A stretch of DNA of 64,000 nucleotides from Erysipelotrichaceae bacterium (GCA_030694975.1 JAUYTU010000018.1:62001-126000), one strand, 5' to 3'. Counted from the first letter of the stretch, positions 1 through 8,860 are shown. The notes: a model not told the origin generated them from the sequence alone. A program made the numbers and translations.

Positions 1-359
1 TGGCCATCTTGGTCGGTATTTTGACTCCGATTTTGAGCTCATTGCTGACGGGGATGCCTGTGATATTTCCGGTACTGCCATTTATGATTTTAGAATTAGG
101 TACCTATGCGGCCGGAACATCGCTGTTATATCGAACGTTCAAATGGAATGTTTACATTTCACTCATGGTAACCATGATTTTAGGAAGAATCATGGCAATG
201 GCCGCGGTTTGGGCTCTGGTCAATTATACGACCGCCAAACTACCCAATCCGTTTATTTTTATTACAGGTGCGATCACGCAGGGAATCCCGGGCATTATTA
301 TTCAATTGTTATTAATTCCACCCATCGTGCTCTTGTTAAGAAAACGCAAACTCATATGA
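1..359 (+). CDS. ECF transporter S component, 3' part
   Basis: The open frame enters from the left edge (codons in frame from base 3), so the N-terminus is missing. The visible 118 residues are almost wholly hydrophobic, with about three membrane segments and a basic tail (LLLRKRKLI). The stretch GILTPILSSLLTGMP followed by a Gly/Ala/Pro-rich helix is typical of ECF-type vitamin-uptake S components (Pfam ECF_trnsprt group). Such proteins bind a small substrate in the membrane and pair with a shared EcfT/EcfA module; none of that module is in view. The BioY signature is not apparent, so I do not name a substrate. The gene ends at a hairpin shared with the convergent DUF1893 gene. Confidence 0.7.
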   Translation, partial: AILVGILTPILSSLLTGMPVIFPVLPFMILELGTYAAGTSLLYRTFKWNVYISLMVTMILGRIMAMAAVWALVNYTTAKLPNPFIFITGAITQGIPGIIIQLLLIPPIVLLLRKRKLI

Positions 360-360
360 A

Positions 361-384
361 AAAATGACGGGACTCCGTCATTTT
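361..384. terminator. Bidirectional terminator between the ECF gene and DUF1893 gene
   Basis: A 10-bp stem, AAAATGACGG paired with CCGTCATTTT around the loop GACT, has A/T runs on both sides. It can terminate both converging genes. Confidence 0.8.
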
Positions 385-387
385 AAT

Positions 388-813
388 CTACTTATTCGCC
401 ATCAGCACTGCAATTTTCTGTAACAGCAACTGATATCCTTGTTGGGCATCTTCTACATCAACGACGGTTTGTTCCATCGGACACAGACCGTTTTTTTCAT
501 TATTCTTGATATAGGCAACAGTTCGGTCATAACTGAAATCAATGGTTTGATTGGATAAAAATTGCAAGGCATTTTCACTGATAATCGGGGTGTAGAGTTT
601 TTTAATCTTAGCAACGACCATTAGCATCGCTGCCGCTTTTCCTACCACTTTGTCAACCACCACACCATCCTCAAGCAACTCTGGATTTTCGCGAAGCCAT
701 TTGATCCACGGTCGTATTCCCTTCAGATTGGAAGTCAACACATGATCGCCTTTACTGACGACACAGACGATATCATCCGTATTCAATAATGATTTCATTT
801 CTTCAATGTTCAT
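388..813 (-). CDS. DUF1893 family protein (TM1506-like)
   Basis: A 141-residue soluble protein of the usual length for DUF1893. The conserved core VVDKVVGKAAAMLMV lies near residues 75-90, and a single Cys occurs in the GLCPME segment near residue 110. The family has a cytidine-deaminase-like fold known from structure, but its function is not established. It lies downstream of fabF on the same strand but has its own consensus promoter, so it need not be part of the lipid operon. The start is the first ATG and has only a weak GAGGG ribosome binding site. Confidence 0.75.
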   Translation of the reverse strand: MNIEEMKSLLNTDDIVCVVSKGDHVLTSNLKGIRPWIKWLRENPELLEDGVVVDKVVGKAAAMLMVVAKIKKLYTPIISENALQFLSNQTIDFSYDRTVAYIKNNEKNGLCPMEQTVVDVEDAQQGYQLLLQKIAVLMANK

Positions 814-837
814 ACGATCCCTCGTTCTTTAGTTATC

Positions 838-866
838 ATTATAATGAATATCACAACCATGGTCAA
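838..866 (-). promoter_or_regulatory. Sigma-A promoter of the DUF1893 gene
   Basis: On the minus strand, TTGACC (861-866) and a perfect TATAAT (838-843) are separated by 17 bp. The -10 box lies 24 bp upstream of the start codon. Confidence 0.85.
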
Positions 867-882
867 TTAACAAAAAAACCTT

Positions 883-2112
883 TTATTCATGAATCCATTT
901 CTTAACAATCAATGAAACATTGTGCCCGCCAAACCCAAGATTATTACACATGGCATAATGGATGTCAGAATTTCGTTTCACCGTGATGACATCAAGATCG
1001 CATTGAGGATCTTGATTTACCAGATGAATGGTCGGTGGTAACCAACCAGTTAACAGTGATTTAATACAAAATATAGTTTCAACAGCTCCGCAGGCTCCTA
1101 AAAGATGTCCGATGTGAGACTTCGTTGAGGAAACCGGTACCCGATAGGATTGAAAGACTTGGTTGATTGCGATGGATTCCGTTTTGTCATTAAGCGGTGT
1201 CGAAGTACCATGAGCATTGATATAACCGATATTTTCACATGATATCTTTGCTTCCTCAAGTGCAATATTCATGGCCTTAACGATGCCCGCCCCATCTTCA
1301 CTAGGTGCTGTCATATGATAAGCATCACAGGCACTGCCGTATCCCACGATTTCCGCATATATTTCAGCATTACGATTTAGGGCATGTTCAAGCTCTTCGA
1401 CGATGAGTGCTCCGGCACCTTCGCCCATCACAAATCCGGAACGATCAACATCGAAAGGAATACTCGCGCGCTGGATATCGGAGCTTTCATTGAGGGCTCG
1501 CATAGCCATAAAGCCACCGACGCCTAAGGGTGTAATCGATGCTTCACTGGCTCCGGCAATCATCAGATCTTGTTGACCGTATTTGATGCGATGGAAAGCC
1601 TCACCAATTGAACTTGTTCCGGCAGCACATCCGGTCACCACACACGAACACTCGCCCATTGCCTGATGATCAATGGCAACGATGCCTGCCGCAAGGTTGA
1701 CGAGGGTCATGGGTATAAAAAACGGCGATACCCGACTGACACCTTTGGTAATCATATTTTCCATGGCTCTTTCAAAGGAGCCGATACCGCCGATACCGGT
1801 CGACATAATGACGCCAAAGCGGTCTTTATTGATTACATCAATGTTCAAATGTGAATGTTGTATGGCTATTTTTGATGCGATACGCGCAAATTGAGTATAG
1901 CGGTCATTGAATTTCAGCTCACGCGCACTGAAAAAATCTTCCATGATTAAATCGTTGACTTGTGCCGCTAATTTTACTTTATAGTCGGATAAATCAAAGG
2001 ATGTGATGGGGTGGATTGCGCAATCCCCTTGAAGTATACGATCATATACCTGATCCACATCATGTCCCAACGGTGTAACCAAGCCCATTCCAGTAATTAC
2101 GACTCTTCGCAT
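883..2112 (-). CDS. fabF: 3-oxoacyl-[ACP] synthase II
   Basis: This is the elongating beta-ketoacyl-ACP synthase of type II fatty-acid synthesis, which condenses malonyl-ACP with an acyl chain. At 409 residues it has normal family length. The catalytic triad is visible: Cys162 in VVTGCAAGTSS, one His in NAHGTSTPLND (about residue 300) and the other in KSHIGHLLGA (about residue 337). The start is preceded by AGGAGG at good spacing. It is the last gene of the acpP-accB-accCD-accA-fabF operon, 10 bp after accA. Cytosolic. No fabD, fabG, fabH or fabZ is in the window, so the rest of the cycle must be encoded elsewhere. Confidence 0.96.
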   Translation of the reverse strand: MRRVVITGMGLVTPLGHDVDQVYDRILQGDCAIHPITSFDLSDYKVKLAAQVNDLIMEDFFSARELKFNDRYTQFARIASKIAIQHSHLNIDVINKDRFGVIMSTGIGGIGSFERAMENMITKGVSRVSPFFIPMTLVNLAAGIVAIDHQAMGECSCVVTGCAAGTSSIGEAFHRIKYGQQDLMIAGASEASITPLGVGGFMAMRALNESSDIQRASIPFDVDRSGFVMGEGAGALIVEELEHALNRNAEIYAEIVGYGSACDAYHMTAPSEDGAGIVKAMNIALEEAKISCENIGYINAHGTSTPLNDKTESIAINQVFQSYRVPVSSTKSHIGHLLGACGAVETIFCIKSLLTGWLPPTIHLVNQDPQCDLDVITVKRNSDIHYAMCNNLGFGGHNVSLIVKKWIHE

Positions 2113-2122
2113 TTTTGCCTCC

Positions 2123-2938
2123 TCATTCGATGGTTCCGATTTGACGGAATTTCTGATAGCGGTGTTCTAATAATTCATCGGTGGTCATGGCTGAGAATTT
2201 GTCCAAATAGGATTGAATCGTTTTCTTGCATTGATCCGCGACTTTATCCAGATCCATATGAGAGCCAATCAGCGTCTCTTCAATGATCTCATCAACGATT
2301 CCTTGTTCAAATAGATCGGCGGCGGTAAGTTTGATGATTTCTGCGGCAAGAGGTGCTTTGCTTTCATCTTTCCATAAGATACTGGCAAAACCTTCGGGGG
2401 ATAATACGGAGTATATAGAGTTTTCCAGCATGATGATGGCATCCGCAACACTGAGCGCCAAAGCCCCGCCGCTGCCACCTTCAGAAAGTACCAAAGCGAT
2501 GATGGGAACCCGAAGGGAAGAGAATAGTTGCAGGCATTGGGCGATGGCTGTGGCTTGTCCGCGTTGTTCTGCTTGTGGTCCGGGGTAGGCTCCGGGAGTA
2601 TCAATCAAAGTCAGTATTGGTCGATTGAACTTCTGTGCCTGCATTGCCAGACGCATGGCCTTGCGATAGCCTTCAGGATGCATCATCCCAAAGTTGGACT
2701 TACGATTTTCATCGGCATTACGACCTTTGTTTTGGGCTAAAACGGTTATTGGTTTTCCCTGAAAATAGCCGATTCCTGCAAGCAGTGCCGGATCATCACC
2801 AAAGACGCGATCACCTTTGATTTCAATGAAACCATCGATCAGCCTTGGCAGAAAATCAATGGCTTTGGGACGGTTGGGATGTCTTGCCCGTGCAACCCGA
2901 TCCCAAGCATTGACGTAAGGTCGTACGTGTTCATTCAT
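2123..2938 (-). CDS. accA: Acetyl-CoA carboxylase carboxyltransferase subunit alpha
   Basis: AccA forms the carboxyltransferase with AccD and moves the carboxyl group from biotin to acetyl-CoA, giving malonyl-CoA. The 271-residue protein shows the GDRVFGDDPALLAGIG segment near residues 43-58, LIDTPGAYPG near 110, and the oxyanion-hole region SEGGSGGALAL near 150. It is shorter than the roughly 320-residue E. coli AccA because it lacks the N-terminal helical extension, as is common in Bacillota. Its ATG overlaps the accC-accD stop by 8 nt, indicating translational coupling and presumably matched amounts. Confidence 0.95.
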   Translation of the reverse strand: MNEHVRPYVNAWDRVARARHPNRPKAIDFLPRLIDGFIEIKGDRVFGDDPALLAGIGYFQGKPITVLAQNKGRNADENRKSNFGMMHPEGYRKAMRLAMQAQKFNRPILTLIDTPGAYPGPQAEQRGQATAIAQCLQLFSSLRVPIIALVLSEGGSGGALALSVADAIIMLENSIYSVLSPEGFASILWKDESKAPLAAEIIKLTAADLFEQGIVDEIIEETLIGSHMDLDKVADQCKKTIQSYLDKFSAMTTDELLEHRYQKFRQIGTIE

Positions 2939-5063
2939 ATGATTCCCTCCGATGCATATTTAACAGATTTGAAAGTGTCTTCTTCAGATTCCGGCGATCG
3001 ACAATCATGTCCAAAAAGCCGTGCTCCAGTAAATATTCAGCGGTTTGAAATTCTTCCGGTAGAGTTTCTTTGATGGTTTTCTCAATCACCCGTTTACCCG
3101 CAAAGCCGATCAGAGCTTTTGGTTCACTGATCAGGATATCAGCCAACATCGCAAAGCTAGCTGTGACACCGCCGGTGGTTGGGTCGGTAAATACGGAAAT
3201 GGTGAGTCCGCCGGTTTGATCAAAACGGTTAAGAGCAGCGGCTGTTTTGGCCATTTGCATTAAGGAGATGATGCCTTCTTGCATGCGTGCACCTCCCGAT
3301 GCACAGATGATAATCAGCGGACAGCTCATGTCCAAGGCTGTTTCGATCAGTCGGGTAATCTTATCACCAACCACATGACCCATGCTTCCCATCATAAAGG
3401 AAGCATCCAACACAGCGATACACACGGTGTGACCGCCAAGTTTACCAAGTCCGCAGATGACGGCCTCGTTGAGTCCGGTGGCGGTCTTCGCAATTTTGAG
3501 TTTTTCTTCATATCCCAAAAAAGCATTATATTTAGTACTTTGAGCATGTGCATCAATCTCAACGAATGAATCCGAATCCATCAAATCTGCGACACGCCGG
3601 GTCGCGCTTAATCGAAAGTGATGTCTGCAGTATTCACATACATTTTGATGTTCGCTTAGCTGCTTGGACAAAAGAGGATGTTGGCATTGCGGGCAAACAG
3701 AAATGCTATTTTGCTGATTTTTGTCTTTGTCTTGCCACTGGGCAAATGTATGTTCAAACAGTTCGCTGGTATAGTTTCCTTTGGTGAAACCATCACCATG
3801 AAGAGTATAGCGCAAGAAATCAAGGTTGGTACCCATCCCTTCAATGGATGTCTGATTCAATGCCTCTTTCAGATGGAGCAACGCTTGCTCGCGGGTATTG
3901 CCCCACCCAATCACTTTTGCGATCAGCGAATCGTAATGTACGGGTACACTGTAACCTTCAAAAAGCGCGGTATCGATACGCACATGATTTAATTTCGGAA
4001 AGGTAACTTTCGTTATAATACCTGCTGAGGGTAACAATCCATTTTTATCATCCTGTGCATTGATCCGACATTCAATCGCATATCCGTTGATTTGAATGTC
4101 CTCTTGTTTAAATGAAATTGGGATACCGTTAGCCGCTAGAATCTGTTGCTCAACGATGTCAATGCCGGTTATCATTTCAGAAAGTGGATGTTCCACTTGG
4201 ATTCTTGGATTGATTTCCATAAAATATACTTTGTCATCGCTATCCAGTAAAAACTCAAAGGTAGCAACATTGTTAAGGTGGATATGTTTAGCGATCATTA
4301 AGGCATAATCAAGGACCAATCTGTGCGTCATCGGATCAATCGAAGAGAAAGGAGCTTCCTCGATAAACTTTTGAAAATGGGATTGAAGTGTGCAGTTACG
4401 ACTGGATAAATGAACCACATTCTGATGTTGATCCGCTAATATCTGTACTTCAATGTGTCGACTTTCAGCAATGTACTTTTCTAAGGTAAGAGCTAGGTAT
4501 CCTTGCGATTGAAGGCGTTTTAACACGGTTTCAAGTTCATGTTCTTGGTTTACGATACAAACGCCTCGTCCTCCGCCACCGACGGCAGGTTTGACGATCA
4601 GCGGATAACCGATGAGCGCAGCACTTAAAAGGGCAGACTCCATGTTGTCAATAGAGTTGAAATCACCTTCAATGACCGGAATTGAAAGGGAAGAAACAAT
4701 TTTTTTTAGCGAATTCTTATGACTTATGTGCTGAAGAACCGTGGAATCAGGACCGATAAAGATCAATCCGCAGTCTTCCACTCGTTTGGCAAATGTTGCA
4801 CTTTCACTTAGAAAACCATACCCGGGGTGCAAAGCATCGCAATGAGTGAGCATCGCAGCTTCACACAGATGGTCCATATTCATATAACTAAGTGCAGCCA
4901 CATCCGGCCCGATACATACGGATTCATCCGCAAGTTTAACAGCCGGTGATTCTTTATCACATAAGGAATAAGCGACTACCGTTTGGATGCCCATTTTTTT
5001 GCACGTTGAAAGAATGCGCAACGCAATTTCACCGCGGTTAGCAATCAGACATTTGTTAATCAT
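2931..5063 (-). CDS. accC-accD: Fused biotin carboxylase / carboxyltransferase beta (AccC-AccD)
   Basis: One uninterrupted 710-residue frame carries two acetyl-CoA carboxylase subunits that are normally separate. Residues 1 to about 440 are biotin carboxylase: MINKCLIANRGEIALRIL at the N-terminus, the ATP-grasp loop GGGGRGV, and the EINPRIQVEHPLSE catalytic segment. A linker of about 15 polar residues follows. Residues 457-710 are AccD, with its CPQC...CEYC zinc ribbon and the crotonase-like core ASGGARMQEG and TGGVTASFAML. The start chosen is the ATG at 5063, because upstream in-frame Met codons lie inside accB and the protein family begins at MINK. It overlaps accB by 8 nt. Both halves keep their key residues, so this looks like a working fusion rather than a decayed gene. 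Confidence 0.93.
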   Translation of the reverse strand: MINKCLIANRGEIALRILSTCKKMGIQTVVAYSLCDKESPAVKLADESVCIGPDVAALSYMNMDHLCEAAMLTHCDALHPGYGFLSESATFAKRVEDCGLIFIGPDSTVLQHISHKNSLKKIVSSLSIPVIEGDFNSIDNMESALLSAALIGYPLIVKPAVGGGGRGVCIVNQEHELETVLKRLQSQGYLALTLEKYIAESRHIEVQILADQHQNVVHLSSRNCTLQSHFQKFIEEAPFSSIDPMTHRLVLDYALMIAKHIHLNNVATFEFLLDSDDKVYFMEINPRIQVEHPLSEMITGIDIVEQQILAANGIPISFKQEDIQINGYAIECRINAQDDKNGLLPSAGIITKVTFPKLNHVRIDTALFEGYSVPVHYDSLIAKVIGWGNTREQALLHLKEALNQTSIEGMGTNLDFLRYTLHGDGFTKGNYTSELFEHTFAQWQDKDKNQQNSISVCPQCQHPLLSKQLSEHQNVCEYCRHHFRLSATRRVADLMDSDSFVEIDAHAQSTKYNAFLGYEEKLKIAKTATGLNEAVICGLGKLGGHTVCIAVLDASFMMGSMGHVVGDKITRLIETALDMSCPLIIICASGGARMQEGIISLMQMAKTAAALNRFDQTGGLTISVFTDPTTGGVTASFAMLADILISEPKALIGFAGKRVIEKTIKETLPEEFQTAEYLLEHGFLDMIVDRRNLKKTLSNLLNMHRRESYE

Positions 5064-5466
5064 GGCAACGGATACAAATGATGGGCTGATGATATTCCAC
5101 CATACCGCCATCGTCAACGTTGATATGAGTGATGACACCATCAAAAGGTGCTTTGATTTCATTGAACACTTTCATCGTTTCAATGACACAAAGAATTTCG
5201 TTCTTTTTAACATATTTTCCAACGGTGACTAACGGTTCGCAATCTTGGGTCATTCGGATATAAAAAGTTCCGACCAAGGGTGAATGGATCCAATGCGATT
5301 CACCGCTGGGTCGCAGTTCTTTCAACTCTTTTTGTGAAATTGAAGAACTGACCGGTTCAAGCGGTTTTTGCATGGAAATCTTCATTTTTCCGATGGTGAT
5401 TTCAAGCTGTTGAAGCGATGATTGCTCAAAAGTCTTGATAAGTCTGTTGATTTTTCTGATCTTCAC
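5056..5466 (-). CDS. accB: Biotin carboxyl carrier protein of acetyl-CoA carboxylase
   Basis: A 136-residue carrier that swings biotin between biotin carboxylase and carboxyltransferase. The biotinyl domain occupies about residues 58-134. The biotin-accepting Lys is K99 in VIETMKVFNEI; family members usually have EAMKM, so the Ala-to-Thr and Met-to-Val changes are mild. An N-terminal helix and a Ser/Pro-rich linker precede it, as in other bacterial AccB. The start is GTG, preceded by a run of seven G (5471-5477) that must serve as the ribosome binding site. It lies 21 bp after acpP and overlaps the AccC-AccD start. Confidence 0.94.
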   Translation of the reverse strand: MKIRKINRLIKTFEQSSLQQLEITIGKMKISMQKPLEPVSSSISQKELKELRPSGESHWIHSPLVGTFYIRMTQDCEPLVTVGKYVKKNEILCVIETMKVFNEIKAPFDGVITHINVDDGGMVEYHQPIICIRCHD

Positions 5467-5487
5467 AAAACCCCCCCGACAAACAGA

Positions 5488-5718
5488 TTAGCTCTTTGTC
5501 TTTGATTCAATAGCAAAAACGACATCTTGAAATGTTCTCAAATCCTTTAATTCTTCGTTGTGAAACTGAATATCAAATTCACCTTCAAGTTCAAGGATGA
5601 GTTCTAAAGTGGTCAGTGAATCCAATAATAAATCTTCTTTCAATCGTGCATTCAAGGTCAGACGATTTCTGTCAATCTGCGTAACTTCGCTAAATACCTG
5701 TCTGATTTTATCGATCAT
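5488..5718 (-). CDS. acpP: Acyl carrier protein
   Basis: A 76-residue acidic carrier of normal ACP length. The phosphopantetheine-accepting serine is S34 in LLLDSLTTLEL (the family's DSL motif). The start is the ATG at 5718, which has AAGGAGG at good spacing; a longer upstream frame lacks one. It is the first gene of the acetyl-CoA carboxylase/fabF operon, so the operon pairs the acyl carrier with malonyl-CoA supply and the condensing enzyme. I could not find a convincing -35/-10 pair in the divergent gap to the CAP gene. Confidence 0.94.
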   Translation of the reverse strand: MIDKIRQVFSEVTQIDRNRLTLNARLKEDLLLDSLTTLELILELEGEFDIQFHNEELKDLRTFQDVVFAIESKTKS

Positions 5719-5874
5719 ACGGCCTCCTTGGCTGATATTATGAGATTGTTTGTCAAGTTGATAATAAATTGATATTGTCTGCATTTTTTCTTACTCTCAT
5801 TCTATCCTTTTTGTAATTCCATTTCAATGACTCAATTACCAAAGGTGAATATTGGCGGATGGTAAAAAAATTCA

Positions 5875-5903
5875 TTAAGAAATGGGAGGTTTTGTGTTAT
5901 GAT
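5875..5903 (+). promoter_or_regulatory. Possible promoter of the Big2/CAP gene
   Basis: TTAAGA (5875-5880) and TATGAT (5898-5903) are 17 bp apart, and the GTG start lies 39 bp further on. The -35 box matches consensus at four of six positions. Confidence 0.45.
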
Positions 5904-5942
5904 AGGGTCGAAAAATTGTTTACAAACGGGGAGGTGAGTGTC

Positions 5943-7250
5943 GTGCGAAAATGGCTGATTTGGTTAACAGCAATCCTAGGATCACTGTGGATAGTATCAA
6001 CTTTTCAAACGCCTTTACTTGAACTTTTCTCACTATCTCGTGTCAACGTATTGGAATTATCAAAGACAACCTGTGATTCATTAGCCACCACCGATATTCA
6101 TGCTTCTTGCCTGTCCGTAGGACAATATCCTGAAAGTCTGATTGAAGGGGAAACCTTCCGTTTGACCTTCAGTGACCCGAAAGGAAATTCGGTCGCCAGT
6201 GGATTTACATACACAAGTTCACAAGCACAAGTAGCATCGATTGATGCCAACGGACGGATAAAAGCACTTTCAACGGGAGTGTCAATGATAATTATTGAAC
6301 ATAATTCAGGATTTAAAGCGAGTTTTGATCTGACAGTCGAACCTAAAGTTACGGTCATCCTTGAAGATTTTAAAATTGCTTTGATTAATACACGCAAAAC
6401 AATTACACAGGGCGATGTATTCACGATCAGTGTCAAATTAAATCCAAACCGTTTTTCAGATGTATCTTATACTTCATCCGATATTTCCATTGCCTCCATC
6501 GATAAAAACGGTACGATTCGTGCACTTTTGCCTGGCAAAGTGACCATCAAAGCAACGGTTGAAGGAAAATCGGCTTCCTTTGTTTTGGAAGTTTTAAAGA
6601 AAAACGAATTAATAAAACTTCAGTCTCTTCAAATCAGTGTTGCCTCTTCGACCATGGAAATATCGACATCACAGTTGCTTTCAACTAAGAAATCACCGTC
6701 GGATGCCAATGAAACCATTGAGTTTGAAAGCAGTGATCCATCGGTATTGACCGTGTCATCCACGGGAAAAGTTACCGCTAAAGCGGTTGGCTCAGCAACC
6801 GTGACCGTGAGAAATTCGTCGAATACGATCAAATCTTCTGTAACGATCCGTGTTGTCAGTTCTTTAGATGTCGAGCGAATGATTAGAGATGTGGTCCGAT
6901 TGACCAATGAGGAAAGAGTTAAGGCCGGATTGCCCGCGCTTGCCTATAACAACGTTCTTGAAGAAGGAGCGATGATTCGGGCGCAGGAAATCATAGTGAA
7001 TTTTTCTCATACCCGACCGGATGGATCGAAGTTTTATTCCGTGTTTGATGGAAGCTATGCTTTCAGTGCTATGGGAGAAAATCTTGCGGCCGGTTTCAAT
7101 ACAGCCGCATCTGTGGTGGATGGCTGGATGAATTCTGAAGTTCATCGTGCGAATATACTTAAAGAGGTGTACACGCAAATTGGTATCGGCATCAAAAAAG
7201 ATGAGGAAGGTCGTATTTATTGGGTACAGATCTTTGCTGATCCCCAATAA
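5943..7250 (+). CDS. Secreted or membrane-anchored protein with three Big2 repeats and a CAP domain
   Basis: A 435-residue extracytoplasmic protein. It has an N-terminal hydrophobic segment (WLIWLTAILGSLWIV) acting as signal peptide or anchor. Three bacterial Ig-like (Big2) repeats follow at about residues 65-145, 150-225 and 235-310, each ending in an A/V-S-I/V-D-x-x-G-x-I/V-x-A type motif. A CAP/SCP domain lies at about 320-435 with the expected His in NFSHTRPDG, Glu in MGENLAAG and the EVHRANIL motif. CAP proteins of this bacterial type are common on Gram-positive surfaces; their activity is mostly unknown. I chose the GTG at 5943 because GGGGAGGTGAG sits just before it. The stop overlaps the next gene's ATG by one base, so the two are co-translated. 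Confidence 0.82.
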   Translation: MRKWLIWLTAILGSLWIVSTFQTPLLELFSLSRVNVLELSKTTCDSLATTDIHASCLSVGQYPESLIEGETFRLTFSDPKGNSVASGFTYTSSQAQVASIDANGRIKALSTGVSMIIIEHNSGFKASFDLTVEPKVTVILEDFKIALINTRKTITQGDVFTISVKLNPNRFSDVSYTSSDISIASIDKNGTIRALLPGKVTIKATVEGKSASFVLEVLKKNELIKLQSLQISVASSTMEISTSQLLSTKKSPSDANETIEFESSDPSVLTVSSTGKVTAKAVGSATVTVRNSSNTIKSSVTIRVVSSLDVERMIRDVVRLTNEERVKAGLPALAYNNVLEEGAMIRAQEIIVNFSHTRPDGSKFYSVFDGSYAFSAMGENLAAGFNTAASVVDGWMNSEVHRANILKEVYTQIGIGIKKDEEGRIYWVQIFADPQ

Positions 7251-8797
7251 TGATAGAAAAAAATCAAAAAGAAATTGAACTAAAAAATCTGACGCAGACG
7301 TTGGTATCGATTGGTTCAGTCGTTAACAGCGAAGGTGAAAAGGTTTTGGCTGATAAGATTTTTGAGATCTTATCCGGTTTTGAGGTATTCAAAAGAAATC
7401 CCGAACACTTGCGAATTTGTCCGGTCAAAGACGACTCACTTCATCGATATTCCATTATAGCGTTAGTTAAAAAATCGGATGTATCGAACACCCTTTTGGG
7501 AATCGGTCATTTTGACACGGTCGGTATTGAGGATTATGGTGATTTGAAGCCTTTTGCCCTTGATTCTGAAGAGCTTCCGGTTCAAATGAAGAAGAATATG
7601 GCTGATTTAGAAGTACAACATGACTTGGATGATCCGGATTATCTGTTTGGTCGAGGAACATTGGACATGAAAAGCGGAATCGCTATTTGGCTGACATTGC
7701 TCCATGATGTGTCCTTAGCATCTTCCGATAAGAATCTGTTGGTTTGTTTGGTGTGTGATGAAGAAGGAAATTCGAAGGGAATGATCGATGCAATTCCATA
7801 TATTCAACAGATGAAGGACGATTTTCATTTGGATATACTTTCAGCGATCGATACGGACTATACCTCCCCTCAGTTTACGGGTGATACGCGCAAGTTTTTA
7901 TATGGAGGCACCATCGGGAAAATCTTGGTTCAGTATCTGTGCATCGGGAAAGAAGCGCATGCCGGTGACCCCTATGCCGGTATCGATGCCAATCAACTGG
8001 TCAGTGCGTTGATTGAAGAAATCAATATGAATCCAACGTATTGTGATGAGAATAAATTGGATGTTACCGTACCACCGATCACATTGACAGTTAAAGACGA
8101 TAAACAACAATATTCCGTTCAAACAGCCAAAACCGCTTCCGTTGCTTTCAATGTTACGACTCTTGGTCGAAGTATTGAACGGTGGGAAGAGATGTTTATC
8201 AAAGCCGCACAGAAAGCTATGGACCATGTCATTGATAAGCTTAATAAAAGTTATCGGGAATATACGGGATTAAAGGGTATTGATTACGTGCCACTTCCAT
8301 GGAAGGTGAATGTAAACACCTTTCAAATGGATTCAATTGTTAATCTTTCATTGGAGGTAAATGAGGACGAACGCGACTTCAGCTTACGGTGGGTGAAGCA
8401 ACAGTATCTAAGTTATCCACATCCTCAAATCGTGCTGTTTTTGTCCATGCCATACTATCCCCACCACACCTTGGATACAAACAATCCAAAACATCGGCAG
8501 TTTATTTCTGACATTCAGCGATGTGCACTTGGCTATACGTTTTTACCCTACTATCCCTACATTTCTGATTTAAGTTTTGTCAGTCGAGCAAATCCAATGG
8601 ATGTATCAGCGATTCGACGTTTAATTCCCGGATATGATAAACTCAATCGCATCGATTGGCCGACGTTGGATATGCTTGATATCCCGATGATCAATATCGG
8701 ACCATGGGGAAAAGATGCCCATAAATTCACGGAAAGAGTGCATGTTCCTTCGATTTATTCGGTATACGTGATTTTATTTAACTACTTACTCATGTGA
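7250..8797 (+). CDS. M20 family metallopeptidase, RocB-like
   Basis: A 515-residue cytosolic hydrolase of the M20/M25/M40 zinc peptidase family, closest in layout to RocB of arginine-utilization loci. Metal-site motifs are visible: GHFDTVG near residue 86, the GRGTLDMKSG segment near 134 and CDEEGNSKG near 168. The dimerisation domain follows, with the AHAGDPYAGIDAN segment. RocB is long for an M20 enzyme and this protein shares that length. Substrate is not predictable. Its ATG shares a base with the stop of the CAP gene, an unusual coupling between a surface protein and a cytosolic peptidase. Confidence 0.8.
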   Translation: MIEKNQKEIELKNLTQTLVSIGSVVNSEGEKVLADKIFEILSGFEVFKRNPEHLRICPVKDDSLHRYSIIALVKKSDVSNTLLGIGHFDTVGIEDYGDLKPFALDSEELPVQMKKNMADLEVQHDLDDPDYLFGRGTLDMKSGIAIWLTLLHDVSLASSDKNLLVCLVCDEEGNSKGMIDAIPYIQQMKDDFHLDILSAIDTDYTSPQFTGDTRKFLYGGTIGKILVQYLCIGKEAHAGDPYAGIDANQLVSALIEEINMNPTYCDENKLDVTVPPITLTVKDDKQQYSVQTAKTASVAFNVTTLGRSIERWEEMFIKAAQKAMDHVIDKLNKSYREYTGLKGIDYVPLPWKVNVNTFQMDSIVNLSLEVNEDERDFSLRWVKQQYLSYPHPQIVLFLSMPYYPHHTLDTNNPKHRQFISDIQRCALGYTFLPYYPYISDLSFVSRANPMDVSAIRRLIPGYDKLNRIDWPTLDMLDIPMINIGPWGKDAHKFTERVHVPSIYSVYVILFNYLLM

Positions 8798-8851
8798 AAT
8801 AATGATACTAAATGAAATTTGTGAATTTTCGAATAAAATACAACGTAAGAG

Positions 8852-8860
8852 TGATAAAAT
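8852..8860 (+). promoter_or_regulatory. Possible extended -10 of the LytS-LytTR operon
   Basis: TGATAAAAT matches an extended -10 (TGn plus TAAAAT) 20 bp before the preferred ATG. No good -35 box is present. Confidence 0.35.

Noticed and set aside
2011-2740. Several plus-strand open frames over fabF and accA
   Set aside because: They are antisense to clear motif-bearing genes, lack ribosome binding sites and have unnatural composition.
5755-5780. Fatty-acid regulator site (FabT or FapR type) before acpP
   Set aside because: TTGATA occurs twice as a direct repeat but no FabT-like or FapR-like palindrome is present.
5859-5942. Longer N-terminus for the Big2/CAP protein
   Set aside because: The extension lacks a ribosome binding site, covers the probable promoter and would bury the signal segment; the GTG at 5943 has a strong site.
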